From positions 806,001 through 870,000 of the forward strand of contig NZ_PJBE01000013.1 of the NCBI RefSeq assembly GCF_002836205.1: a stretch of 64,000 nucleotides of DNA. Direction: 5' to 3'. A program made the position numbers and the translations under genes. The notes beneath the pieces are model-generated. The model searched no databases, had not been told where the DNA came from, and was given only the letters and a program-made list of their open reading frames with translations. Each line of letters begins with the position of its first letter. Within the stretch, counting starts at the first letter, position 1. This stretch comes from Shewanella sp. Choline-02u-19. GTDB lineage: Bacteria > Pseudomonadota > Gammaproteobacteria > Enterobacterales > Shewanellaceae. Below, piece by piece: positions 33,655 through 43,900 of this stretch.

Positions 33655-33750
33655 GATAGGTTAGCTCAGTTGATGCTTTGAATAAGAGCACAGTGGCTTT
33701 ACTCTTAACTACCACATTGGTCGAAGGTTTGAATCCTTCAGGGCCCACCA
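33655..33750 (+). pseudogene. tRNA-Lys-like remnant, sister of 33386-33482
   Basis: The same enlarged form with a few further changes (CAGTGGC for CAGTTGGC, GGTTTGAAT for GGTTCGAAT, GGGCCCACCA end). It arose with copy 7 by duplication of a 269-base unit. Confidence 0.8.
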
Positions 33751-33778
33751 CTTCTCTTAGTGAATAAATATTAGAGAC

Positions 33779-33871
33779 GTTAGTAAAAGAATCAGTTGCT
33801 GCATCTTAATAAAGTACGCAGTTAGCTTTACTCTTAACCACCATGTTGTTCGAATCCCTCACGACCCATCA
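33779..33871 (+). pseudogene. more decayed tRNA-Lys-like remnant
   Basis: Recognisable parts are CAGTTAGCTTTACTCTTAAC, GTTCGAATCCCTCACG and ACCCATCA, where the CCA end has become TCA. The 5' acceptor and D arm are gone. Confidence 0.65.
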
Positions 33872-33999
33872 CTTCTTTGTTCAAATCATATAAATCAATT
33901 TTAAATTCTTTATTTCAGCTCCTATTTCAATTGTTCACTTCAAGCCAGTATTTATCCTAGCGACACTCAGCATTCATAAAAGTAATAACGATTAAGTTA

Positions 34000-34096
34000 G
34001 GTTGTGAGCTCTGTTGACACTTGCAGAGTGAATTGGTAGTAGCTTGCTCTTTATTGAGCCATTGCTCGAAAGTTAGAATTCTTCACGACTCAGCAC
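34000..34096 (+). pseudogene. most decayed tRNA-Lys-like remnant
   Basis: Order-preserving traces only: GGTTGTGAGCTCTGTTG, AGAGTGAATTGG, CATTGCTCGAAAGTTAGAAT, CTTCACGACTCAGCA. It fits the same series of decay but would not be convincing by itself. Confidence 0.45.
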
Positions 34097-34307
34097 TCTT
34101 TGTTTCAATCGTCTATTGAAGCTCTCTGATCAAATGCTCTATTTCAAGTTATACCTTCTAGTCCTACCCCACTAACAACTTCTGATAATTAATAATATTG
34201 TTTTGTAACTGTCCTTAAAGTGGCTTGTTTGTCGCTAATAGAAGTAAATTGCTATTTTTTGTTATGATACCAGTTGCATTAAAAGTTTGACCATTCAGCG
34301 GGAATTG

Positions 34308-34507
34308 AAAGCCCTGTAGGCAAGATGGGGATTGCAGCTAATAGTGATTCTCGGCTCTGGCATCCTCGACAATTGCTCCGGCATTAATCTACCTTCGTCC
34401 ATCCTGAATCTGACCGCCAAGGAGGGTGGAAATGTCTTATTTTGTATGGAACAAAATAGACCGTTTAGTCGTATATCCAAAATCCATAACGAAGCTTAAA
34501 GGGCTTT
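34308..34507. repeat. possible dispersed element with short inverted ends
   Basis: A 200-base block bounded by AAAGCCC and GGGCTTT, more GC-rich than its surroundings, with an internal hairpin TATTTTG/CAAAATA. A 61-codon minus-strand frame crosses it but is not gene-like. From memory, similar non-coding blocks recur in Shewanella genomes. I cannot verify this here. Confidence 0.3.
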
Positions 34508-34545
34508 GCCATTTACTTTAAACGTCGCCCGCACTGCGTGAACGG

Positions 34546-34630
34546 CTCAGACTTTCCACTTCTGCTTTGCATTGGCTTAAAAGGGAATAACCATTTCTTC
34601 ACCAATGCGACTTGAATTGAAAAGTCTGAG
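34546..34630. repeat. 85-bp nested palindromic element
   Basis: The outer arms CTCAGACTTT/AAAGTCTGAG are perfect. The inner arms CATTGG/CCAATG enclose GCTTAAAAGGGAATAAC. It is related to the core of the element at 26964-27077. It looks like a MITE or REP-type repeat with no coding capacity. Confidence 0.6.
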
Positions 34631-35358
34631 GCGATCTGAATTGGTATTATTCTATGTCTTCGCGTCTAGCTTATTTATTCATCACTAATAAAAGCCAATT
34701 TTGCCAATATGACTCCAAAGGGGATCAGTAATTGAAAATACTCCATGTAAAGTGGGAATAAAAATTAACTGAGCTGTTTGGCTATGATTGTTAAGCCAGC
34801 AAATGGTCAAAATAGTTCTGGCTCAGTTTTTTCTTTGCTGATAGTCCCGATAGTCCCGATAGTTTCTATTTTGAACATATTTACGTAGGAAATGAGTAAA
34901 GTCAAAAATGGGTATTTTAGCTGTTAGCTTTTTATGACAGAGTTTTATGTGACTAAACAACCAATAATGAGTGAGATAGGTAATGAGTCTGCATAAAATT
35001 TCACATATTTCATGACAGTGGTATTGCACTTATTTTGCAGGGTATTTAAATTTTAAATATAACATTTTAAGTTGTTGATTATCATTGTTTTATATCTTTT
35101 GTTTTCTAAGGCATTTATCTTGCCTCTTATATTTATTCGAATGAAATAATTCGACATTAACACATACTTCTTTTCTAAAAACGCCTCCACTTATTAACAC
35201 TTTGTATGATTCTTTACTAATATTGGTGGCGTTAGATGCGGATGTGACTAATTGGTTGTATGTATTCTACCTTTGTCTGATAGACCTATTGCCAATGTTG
35301 CCTTGATGTTAAGTCGGTCATATTTCGTAAGGATAATAAAAAATATGGGAGAAAGGGA

Positions 35359-36510
35359 ATGAAACAAGCAAAACTAAGCGTTCTTTGCGCAGCAGCTATT
35401 GCGACAATGAGCGTCAGTGCATATGCAGAGACAGATTTTAAATTCGGTGGTTATGTAAAAGCTGATGTGATGTTCAGTGACTACAGCAATGGCGCGCCTG
35501 ATTCTGGAAGCTTATCTCGTCAGTTTTATGTACCAGGAACAATTTATGGTGATCCGAGTAACGGCAAGCAAGTCGTCGATTTTCAAGCAAGAGAATCACG
35601 CTTTAACTTTAAATCTTCTACTGATATTGATGGGCATAAGCTCGTTGGGTTTATTGAACTTGATTTTATGACACATACCGATGGCAACGAGCGAGTATCA
35701 AATAGTTACTCTCCTCGTATCCGCCAAGCTTTTGTCAGTTTTGACAATTGGGCTGCGGGCCAAATGTGGACTACCTTTCAAAACCCAGGTGCGCTACCTG
35801 AGAACTTAGACTTTGTTGGTGCTGCTGAAGGTACGCCGTTCGTGCGTCAAACCATGGTTCGCTACACCAATGGTGGCTTTCAATTCTCCGCAGAGAATCC
35901 TGAAACGACGGTGAATAGTTATCGAAGTGATACAGGTGGTAGCAGTCGAATCACCAGCGGCAGCGGCATGGTGCCTGATTTTGTCGCTCGCTATAACATG
36001 AAAACAGAAGGCGGCATGGCGTTCACCTTTGCGGGGTTAGCGCGTGAGCTTAATATTGAACAAGATGGTCTAGACACTTCCGAATTTGGTTATGGTGTGA
36101 GCTTCACCGGGGTTATTCCTGTTGGGCAGGATGACATTAAGATGTCAGCAACCTACGGTGATGGGCTAGGGCGTTATATGGCACTTAACTATGCTAATGC
36201 AGGCGTATTAGATGCTAATGGTGATATTGAGGTTATCAGCTCATACGGTGGCTATATCTCTTACCGTCACTGGTGGAATGATAAATGGCGTACCAGTATC
36301 ACGGGGTCAGGTTTTAAAGCGGATAATAATGCGAGTTTAACTGGTGGGTCGGTAAATAAAGATTCTTACTCAGGTTACCTCAACCTATTGTACTCACCTG
36401 TGAAACCATTAACGGTGGGTGTTGAGTATATGTATGCTAAAAACACCAAAGAAAATGGCCTTGATGGCGAGTTAAATCGAGTGATTTTCTCAATGAAATA
36501 TGTGCTGTAG
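35359..36510 (+). CDS. DcaP-like outer-membrane porin (second copy)
   Basis: A 383-residue porin with signal peptide MKQAKLSVLCAAAIATMSVSAYA and the strands FKFGGYVKADVMFSDYSNG, QARESRFNFKSST, YSPRIRQAFVSF, GQMWTTFQNPGALPENLDF and a C-terminal SMKYVL. Segments match the porin at 11016-12086 along the length, with an added loop near residues 45-65. DcaP-like channels pass small, often anionic, solutes such as dicarboxylates. The ribosome site GAAAGGGA is strong. Its upstream region is not a copy of the lldP/porin-1 control region, so regulation probably differs. Confidence 0.88.
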   Translation: MKQAKLSVLCAAAIATMSVSAYAETDFKFGGYVKADVMFSDYSNGAPDSGSLSRQFYVPGTIYGDPSNGKQVVDFQARESRFNFKSSTDIDGHKLVGFIELDFMTHTDGNERVSNSYSPRIRQAFVSFDNWAAGQMWTTFQNPGALPENLDFVGAAEGTPFVRQTMVRYTNGGFQFSAENPETTVNSYRSDTGGSSRITSGSGMVPDFVARYNMKTEGGMAFTFAGLARELNIEQDGLDTSEFGYGVSFTGVIPVGQDDIKMSATYGDGLGRYMALNYANAGVLDANGDIEVISSYGGYISYRHWWNDKWRTSITGSGFKADNNASLTGGSVNKDSYSGYLNLLYSPVKPLTVGVEYMYAKNTKENGLDGELNRVIFSMKYVL

Positions 36511-36548
36511 TTGATGAGATAAATAGTTAAGTAAATTGTGTTACACAC

Positions 36549-36576
36549 AAAAAAGGAGGCAATAGCCTCCTTTTTT
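36549..36576. terminator. bidirectional terminator between porin and grxA
   Basis: The 12-bp stem AAAAAAGGAGGC/GCCTCCTTTTTT with a 4-base loop gives T-runs on both strands. Confidence 0.92.
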
Positions 36577-36592
36577 ATTTTAAGCGTTCAAC

Positions 36593-36859
36593 TTATGCCG
36601 CAGGCATTAGCTCGTTTGCTCTGACGTATTGTTCAAACTCAGTACATCCGCCAACATGGTCTTTATCGACAAAGATCTGTGGAACGGTTTCAACTGGCTT
36701 ACCGACTGTTTTTTCAAGATCGGCTTTGCTGATCCCTTCTGCGTGAATATCAACATATTTAAATTTGAAATCATCACGCTTTTCAGTAAGTTGCTCAGCA
36801 ACTTGTACTGCACGAACACAATAAGGACAACCTGGACGACCGAAAATCACAACAAACAT
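36593..36859 (-). CDS. grxA: glutaredoxin 1
   Basis: Glutathione-dependent disulfide reductase of 88 residues. The dithiol active site CPYC is at residues 11-14 in FGRPGCPYCVRA. KPVETVPQIFVDKDHVGGCTEF contains the cis-Pro glutathione-binding part and the GG motif. Length and sequence match E. coli GrxA closely, a partner of ribonucleotide reductase and other oxidised proteins. Confidence 0.94.
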   Translation of the reverse strand: MFVVIFGRPGCPYCVRAVQVAEQLTEKRDDFKFKYVDIHAEGISKADLEKTVGKPVETVPQIFVDKDHVGGCTEFEQYVRANELMPAA

Positions 36860-36944
36860 AATAGTTCCTCTAAAATAGCTTGAGCACTTTATAACATAGG
36901 CGAGAGATTAGTTCTAATCGATATTTATAGTCGAGTTAATCGTA

Positions 36945-38738
36945 TTATTCATTATCTGAGGGTTGTGTTTGATAACGGCCTTGGTAATCAAAGATAGACT
37001 CCAGTAAATCCCAGCCTTTTTTCCCTTTTTTAAGCAACAATAAGTCCGGTTTTCTAAAGCAAAGCGCGTCAGCGGCCAACTCTTGAGCTGAACTATATTT
37101 TTTATGCTTCATTCCCGGTGTTTTGCTATGTGGAAAAATAAACAGCGCAAATACGGCTCTTATTTGGGCGGGTGTTTGCATCTTAAAGTAACGACAGAAA
37201 TCATTGCCTTCGATGTCGATATAACGCACCACTAAACGATCCTTTTCAGGCTCAAGCAACATTGTTTGGCACTTGAATAAGTGATGATGCTTCTGTTGTA
37301 ACACCTCTTTGAGTCTTTTATCGGGATCAACTAATACGGCTTGGCAATGACCACATACCTTGGCGGCAATGTCGTTCTCTTCGCCGCAATTGGGGCAGGA
37401 CTTGGAACGAAACCTAAAATCGCACTGTTGTATACCCTCAGGTGTTTCAATCAAAGCTTGGCAACGTCTGCCAAAATGCTCAATGATATCGCCGTCGTCA
37501 TCGGTCAAACCCCAAAAGATATTGGCAAAATCACACACAGGGCAATGGACTTGCACAGGCTTACACTTACTGTTGGGTTTAGGTTGGCCAACTTCAGGAT
37601 AGAAAAGGTCATAGCCGTTTGCAGCGTAATCAATAATAAGGCATTCAGTTTTGTCTTTGTCGATCCTTAAGCCACGCCCAACCATTTGTTGGAACAGACT
37701 AACAGAGGCTGTGGGGCGCATAATCGCAATAAGATCCACATGAGGAGCGTCGAAGCCTGTCGTCAGAACGGCAACGTTGACAAGGAACTTTATCTCTTTG
37801 GCTTTAAACGCGTGAATGAGAGCGTCTCTATCTTCACTCGAGGTTTTGGCTGTAATCAATGCAGGTTTACAGTCCGCAAGCTTAGCCATGATCTCTTCAG
37901 CGTGTTTGACCGTTGCGGCAAAGATAATCACACCCTGACGATGTTTAGCCAGCTCAATGAGCTGCTTAACAATTGCAGTAGTCGCTCGGCCACAATGGTT
38001 GAGTATCGAATTGACCTCGGATCCATTGTATTCACCGGTTGGCGTAGCAGTAAGCTCACTAAAGTCATATTGGGCGCTTAAGCCGTCAAACATTTTTGGC
38101 TGACTTAGGAAACCTTGTTTAATCAGTGGACGCATCGGCAGTTCAAAAATGCATTTTTCAAATACAGGTTTTTCGGTATTACCAATTTTGCCATGATAGT
38201 GCTGGCGGTAGATCCATCCTAAATCTAAGCGATAAGGAGTAGCGGTTAATCCTAACAGCCTTAAACGCTGATTCTTCGACTTTAAATGGCTTAATAGTTG
38301 TTGATACTGACTGTCTTTATCGGGGCTAACGCGATGGCATTCATCGATGATGACAAGACTGTAAGGTTCGTCAAATTGCTCGGGGCGCTTAACTGCGGAT
38401 TGAATGCTGGCGACGACGGTCTTGCCTGCTGTCGACTTTTGATTTAACCCTGCTGAATATATTGAAGCTTTATCGGTGAGTAAGCCGACTTTTTCGGCAT
38501 TTTGCGCTACAAGCTCTTTAACGTGCGTCAATACTAATACACGTCCTTTAGCAATTCTGGCTAACTCGGCGATAACAATGCTTTTGCCTGCGCCAGTAGG
38601 CAAGACAAGCACGGCAGAGTCGGGGCTGGATTTAAAGTGGGCGATGGCGGCATCAACCGATTGTTGCTGATAATCTCTAAGTTGCACGAGTGAGTTTCCG
38701 TTTGGCATGCCATTGGGGGGAGCAGATAACGAAATCAT
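36945..38738 (-). CDS. radD: RadD (YejH) superfamily 2 DNA helicase
   Basis: A 597-residue helicase that tracks E. coli RadD nearly throughout. Walker A is VLPTGAGKS, motif II IIDECHR, motif III LLGLTATPYRL, and the helicase C domain shows NVAVLTTGFDAPHVDLIA and QQMVGRGLRI. A cysteine-rich zinc segment follows (CPVCDFANIFWG, CPNCGEENDIAAKVCGHC). RadD takes part in double-strand break and crosslink repair. The ATG at 38736-38738 is taken as the start. A GTG one codon earlier and an ATG eleven codons in are alternatives, and none has a strong ribosome site. Confidence 0.92.
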   Translation of the reverse strand: MISLSAPPNGMPNGNSLVQLRDYQQQSVDAAIAHFKSSPDSAVLVLPTGAGKSIVIAELARIAKGRVLVLTHVKELVAQNAEKVGLLTDKASIYSAGLNQKSTAGKTVVASIQSAVKRPEQFDEPYSLVIIDECHRVSPDKDSQYQQLLSHLKSKNQRLRLLGLTATPYRLDLGWIYRQHYHGKIGNTEKPVFEKCIFELPMRPLIKQGFLSQPKMFDGLSAQYDFSELTATPTGEYNGSEVNSILNHCGRATTAIVKQLIELAKHRQGVIIFAATVKHAEEIMAKLADCKPALITAKTSSEDRDALIHAFKAKEIKFLVNVAVLTTGFDAPHVDLIAIMRPTASVSLFQQMVGRGLRIDKDKTECLIIDYAANGYDLFYPEVGQPKPNSKCKPVQVHCPVCDFANIFWGLTDDDGDIIEHFGRRCQALIETPEGIQQCDFRFRSKSCPNCGEENDIAAKVCGHCQAVLVDPDKRLKEVLQQKHHHLFKCQTMLLEPEKDRLVVRYIDIEGNDFCRYFKMQTPAQIRAVFALFIFPHSKTPGMKHKKYSSAQELAADALCFRKPDLLLLKKGKKGWDLLESIFDYQGRYQTQPSDNE

Positions 38739-38792
38739 CACACAAATAAGGGGCGACGATAAGGAAAATATTGGCTTCTATCTTTTAGGCAT

Positions 38793-38815
38793 AAAAAAAC
38801 CCCTCTTAAGAGGGG
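38793..38815 (-). terminator. terminator of acs
   Basis: The 8-bp perfect stem CCCCTCTT/AAGAGGGG is followed by seven T on the minus strand, 37 bases past the acs stop. Confidence 0.9.
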
Positions 38816-38851
38816 CTAGGGAAGGTCAAATGGAGAGTGACTGCTTAATGA

Positions 38852-40804
38852 TTACTCACTACGGTTGAGTCGAGACTCAATTAGAGTGTCAATCACTGCT
38901 GGATCGGCAAGTGTTGAAGAGTCGCCTAAGTTGGTCACTTCATTTGCGGCAATCTTACGCAGGAATCGACGCATGATCTTGCCTGAACGTGTCTTAGGTA
39001 ATCCGCCGGCCCATTGAATTAAATCGGGTGTTGCTAACGCACCGATCTCTTTTCTAACCCATTGGCGAAGTTCCTGACGCAGCTCTTCAGTTTCGACAGT
39101 GCCGCGGGTGAGCGTGACATATGCATAGATACCTTGACCCTTGATATCGTGAGGGTAACCCACAACAGCGGCCTCAGCGACATCCTTATGGGCCACAAGG
39201 GCACTTTCAACTTCAGCAGTACCGAGTCGATGACCTGATACATTAATAACGTCATCAACACGGCCGGTGATCCAGTAATAACCATCTTCATCACGTTTAG
39301 CACCGTCACCCGTAAAGTACATGCCTCTAAACGTTTTAAAGTAAGTCAGTACAAAGCGTTCATGATCGCCAAATACGGTGCGCATTTGTCCAGGCCATGA
39401 ATCTAGAATAACCAGATTACCTTCATTTGCGCCTTCAACGATATTGCCCATGTTGTCAACAAGTGCAGGCTGGACGCCAAAGAACGGACGCGTAGCAGAG
39501 CCAGGTTTAGTATCAGTCGCTCCCGGTAACGGGCTGATCAAAATGCCGCCGGTTTCAGTTTGCCACCATGTGTCAACAATAGGGCACTTTTCATGACCAA
39601 TAACGTCGTTGTACCAGCGCCATGCTTCTGGATTAATCGGTTCGCCTACCGAGCCCATAATGCGCAGTGAACTACCATCAAAGTTATCAAACTGTTCTTT
39701 GCCTTCGGCCATTAGGGCACGAATAAGCGTCGGCGCGGTATAAAGAATATTGACCTTATGTCTGTCAACTATTTCGCCTAGTCGGGCAGGGGTCGGATAA
39801 TTGGGGACGCCTTCGTGAATTAATACGGTTGCACCATTAGCTAACGGGCCATAAACCATGTAAGAGTGACCAGTGATCCACCCTACATCTGCGGTACACC
39901 AATACACTTCACCATCTTTGTAATCGAATACATACTCATGAGTCATCGCGGCGTAAACCATGTAACCACCGGTGGTATGTAACACACCTTTTGGATTACC
40001 AGTTGAGCCAGATGTGTAAAGTAAAAAGAGTGGGTCTTCAGCGCCCATCTCTTCTGGAACACAATGCTCTGATGCGGTTTCTAGCAAAGATTCCCACCAA
40101 ATATCACGACCTTCAACCCAATTGATGTCGCCGCCAGTGCGCTTCATTACAATGACTTTTTCAACGCAATCGACATCAGGATGAGCAAGAGCCTCATCGA
40201 CATTGGCTTTTAGGGGGATAATGCGACCAGCACGTAAACCTTCGTCGGCGGTAATAATGACTTTTGATTTTCCATCAATCACGCGAGATGCGATGGAGTC
40301 AGGTGAGAAACCACCAAATACAACAGAGTGAACGGCACCAATACGGGCACATGCGAGCATGGCTACGGCAGCTTCTGGCACCATAGGCATATAAATGGTT
40401 ACTATGTCGCCGCGTCGAACCCCTTGACTGCGAAGGGCATTGGCAAATTTACATACATCGGCATGTAATTGACCATAAGTGATAGTGCGTTGATCTTTAG
40501 CATCATCGCCTTCCCAAATAATGGCGACCTTATCGGCGTTGGTGTCTAAATGTCGGTCTAGGCAGTTAGCTGACGCGTTTAATGTGCCATCATAGAACCA
40601 TTTTATGGATAAGTTATGGTCATCGAACGAAGTCTTCTTTACCTTAGTGAAAGGCTTCATCCAATCGATACGGTTGCCGTGTTCTCTCCAGAAACCTTCA
40701 GGATTTACAATCGACTCTTGGTACATTTTTTTATATTGTTCGTCATTTACAAGTGCGTTTTTAGCGATTTCACTTGGAACTTTGTAGAGAGACGGCATGC
40801 TCAT
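38852..40804 (-). CDS. acs: acetyl-CoA synthetase
   Basis: AMP-forming acetate-CoA ligase of 650 residues, full length. Motifs are YTSGSTGNPKG (P-loop), VDTWWQTETGG, MYFTGDGAKRDEDGYYWITGR and the C-terminal PKTRSGKIMRR with the Lys that is acetylated to switch the enzyme off. It activates acetate for growth, mainly at low concentration. The ribosome site AAGGGA lies before the ATG. It is divergent from the CrbS-type sensor, and a perfect TAGACC/GGTCTA palindrome sits 64 bases upstream. Confidence 0.97.
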   Translation of the reverse strand: MSMPSLYKVPSEIAKNALVNDEQYKKMYQESIVNPEGFWREHGNRIDWMKPFTKVKKTSFDDHNLSIKWFYDGTLNASANCLDRHLDTNADKVAIIWEGDDAKDQRTITYGQLHADVCKFANALRSQGVRRGDIVTIYMPMVPEAAVAMLACARIGAVHSVVFGGFSPDSIASRVIDGKSKVIITADEGLRAGRIIPLKANVDEALAHPDVDCVEKVIVMKRTGGDINWVEGRDIWWESLLETASEHCVPEEMGAEDPLFLLYTSGSTGNPKGVLHTTGGYMVYAAMTHEYVFDYKDGEVYWCTADVGWITGHSYMVYGPLANGATVLIHEGVPNYPTPARLGEIVDRHKVNILYTAPTLIRALMAEGKEQFDNFDGSSLRIMGSVGEPINPEAWRWYNDVIGHEKCPIVDTWWQTETGGILISPLPGATDTKPGSATRPFFGVQPALVDNMGNIVEGANEGNLVILDSWPGQMRTVFGDHERFVLTYFKTFRGMYFTGDGAKRDEDGYYWITGRVDDVINVSGHRLGTAEVESALVAHKDVAEAAVVGYPHDIKGQGIYAYVTLTRGTVETEELRQELRQWVRKEIGALATPDLIQWAGGLPKTRSGKIMRRFLRKIAANEVTNLGDSSTLADPAVIDTLIESRLNRSE

Positions 40805-40867
40805 TGGGCTTCCCTTATCTAATAATGCGTGAGTTGAGTATGAATTGTGTAAGGGCTACATCTCTAT

Positions 40868-40881
40868 TAGACCTTGGTCTA
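40868..40881. promoter_or_regulatory. putative CrbR operator between acs and crbS
   Basis: TAGACCTTGGTCTA has 6-base perfect arms with a TT spacer. Close relatives lie at 47323-47336 (upstream of crbR) and 47935-47948 (upstream of the thioesterase). Assignment to CrbR is inference from the three neighbours. Confidence 0.55.
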
Positions 40882-40977
40882 GTAAAAAAATATCCTTATT
40901 TTTTAAATGGTTGTAAATTATTTTTGGCTAGATTTCATTCGTTTTTTACCGCAAAATAGGGAAAAAAAGAGAATCCT

Positions 40978-43900
40978 ATGAATTTGACTGTTCTTGTTGG
41001 CACCATCGCCATTGTTTATGTCTGTCTATTGTTCCTCATCGCATGGGGAGCAGAGCGGTGGTTCAGTCGCATCACTAAGCGTATTCAAGCCTGGATCTAT
41101 GGTTTAAGCCTTGCTGTGTACTGCTCTTCTTGGAGCTTTTTAGGCACAGTCGGGCAGTCAGCCGATGACCTATGGTCTTTTCTTCCTATCTTCATCGGCC
41201 CAATTCTCATTTTTACTGTCGGTTTTGGTCTGCTGAGAAAAATGGTGATTGTGTCTAAAGCGCAGAATATTACCTCTGTGGCCGACTTTATTGCCGCAAG
41301 ATATGGTAAGTCTCAGCTGCTTGCGGCCATCGTGACCTTAATCGCCCTGTTTGGCATCATGCCGTATATTGCGCTGCAACTTAAGGCAATGGTCTTTAGC
41401 TTGAATCTTTTTCAGCCGGAAGGATCCTTGTTCGATGGTTCTACAGTGTCGCTGGTCATTACTGGACTATTAGCTGTTTTCGCCATTTTATTTGGGACAC
41501 GTAAGCTCGATGCAACCGAACATAACCCTGGCATGATACTGGCGATTGCCTTTGAGTCACTGGTCAAGTTAGGTGCTTTCTTATTGATTGGCGCGGTCAT
41601 CAGTTTTAGTGTGTTTGACGGTTTCGGCGATATCTGGCAGCAAGCGAGTGCGCAGGGTTTGATCAACAAACCGAATTTACGTGTCGAATCATTAATGCCT
41701 GAGTTACTGGTAGGCATGGCGGCTTTTTTATGTATGCCAAGACAGTTCCATGTGATGATGGTCGAGTGCAATGATGAACAAACGATGGTCAAAGCACGGT
41801 GGATGTTCCCGCTTTATCTGTTGTTGTTTGGCCTGTTTGTCGCGCCATTAGCGTTAGCTGGAAAGCTATTATTAGGTGACGCCGTTGCTGCTGACACTTA
41901 TGTGATTAATTTACCACTGGCGCTCGATAAGCCGTGGCTTGCTGTCGTAGCGTTGCTAGGGACGTTGTCCGCAGCCACCGGAATGGTGATCGTCGCGGTA
42001 GTGACGATTAGCGTTATGGTGAGTAATGAATGGTTGGTGCCATTAATGCTGCGTACAGGGCAGATAAAAGCGAGAAATTTTAGCCAGTTTTCGCAACTGC
42101 TGCTTAATGTACGTCGTCTTGCCATCGTGCTGATTCTAGGCTTAGGCTATTTTAGTTATCTTTCGTTTATGGATAATGATTCGCTGTCCTCTTTAGGCAT
42201 GTTGTCTTTTGGCGCATTTGCGCAATTAGCTCCCGCGTTAATCGGCGGTATGTATTGGAAACATGGCAATCGAAGTGGGGTGTTTTTAGGCCTTGCTGTC
42301 GGATTTGGCAGTTGGTGTTATATCTTGTTGCAAGGTGCTGCGGATTCCCCAGGCCTCGTCACCACTGACTTTGCCTTGCTTGATTCGATTAAACCCAATG
42401 TTCGCGATATTCTCATCGCTTTGCTCGCTAACTGTGCTTGTTATGTGCTTGGCTCTGTTTGGTTTCGTGCCGGTGTTGCTGAGCGTATGCAAGCCAGTGC
42501 CTTTGTCACTCCGGGGCGGTTAAAGAAGGCGACTAACCGCAAGAGTGCGGCGCTTTCTCAGCAAGACCTACTTATCCTCGCGAGTCGCTTTGTTAGCCCA
42601 ACTCGTGCGTATGAGAGCTTCTCTGGTTTTTCAGAAGATGCAGTAAAGAGCGACAGTTGGCATAAAATCGCCCCGCCTGAATTGATTGAACACACTGAAC
42701 ATATGCTCGCGGGAGTGCTAGGAGCTTCTAGTGCCTCATTGGTTATGGATTCAGTATTACAAGGTCGAGATCTTGCCTTAGATGAAGTGTTTAACCTTGT
42801 TGATGAGGCATCTTCTAAAATCATTCTAAGCCAAGATATGCTGCGGGGCGCAATCGAGCATGCATACGAAGGTATGAGTGTGGTGGATAAAGATTTGAAT
42901 CTAGTGGCCTGGAATTTTAAATATGCCGAACTTTATGATTATCCAGATAATTTTTTGCAGGCAGGCATGCCCATTAAAGAGGTTGTCCGTTTTAATGCTA
43001 AGCGTGGCTACTGTGGTATTGGTGAAATTGAGGACCAAGTAGAGAAGCGGGTGCAGCACATGCGAGACGGTACTCAGCATGTGTCAGAGCGGCAACGTAA
43101 AGATGGCAAGGTTATCAAGATTCAAGGAAACCCGATGCCTGGTGGCGGTTTTGTTATGACGTTTACCGATATTACCCAATACCGTTTGCAGGCCAAGGCA
43201 TTACAAGAGTCGAACGAGACACTCGAAGCGAGAGTACAAGAACGTACTTATGAGTTATCGATGCTCAACAGCAAACTGCTGGAGTCAAAAGCGCAAGAGG
43301 AGATGGCAAATGCCTCTAAGAGTCAGTTTTTAGCCGCGGTAGGACATGACTTGATGCAGCCCCTAAATGCTGCACGACTTTTTACCGCCTCACTCTCGCA
43401 GTATCCAAATTTAGACTTAGAGGCAAAGACAACCTTAAGCCACGTCAATAGTTCACTTAAAATTGCAGGGGAGTTGCTTACCGATTTGCTTGATATCTCT
43501 AAATTAGATTCAGGCATGGTAGATGTCAATCGTCGGGATTTTGCTATTGCGGACTTGCTTGATGGTTTAACCGTTGAGTTCCAAGCTATGGCAAAAGACT
43601 GCATGATTAAATTTAGCTCAATACCCTGTTCAGCAACCATCAACTCGGACCCTAGTTTGCTAAGACGGGTACTGCAAAACTTCCTCACCAATGCTTATCG
43701 TTACGCCAAAGGTAATCGTGTGCTATTGGGTTGCCGTTACCGCGAGACTGAACTTGAGATCCAAGTGTTGGATACCGGCTGTGGTATTGATGAGAGTGAA
43801 ACTCAGGAGATTTTTAAAGAGTTTAAACGACTCGATAACCCAGAAAGTAAAAGTGTCAATGGTTTGGGGTTAGGTTTAGCGATTGCTGATAGAATAAGCC

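Larger units (their letters stand above)
34097..35358. other. gene-free stretch before the second porin
   Basis: No convincing gene in about 1.26 kb. It holds two repeat-like elements (34308-34507 and 34546-34630), a small tandem repeat of GATAGTCCC near 34843-34861, and very AT-rich sequence from 35040 that probably includes the porin promoter. Confidence 0.6.

Noticed and set aside
34295..34480. 61-codon minus-strand frame in the gene-free stretch
   Set aside because: No ribosome site or domain; it coincides with a repeat-like block with inverted ends.
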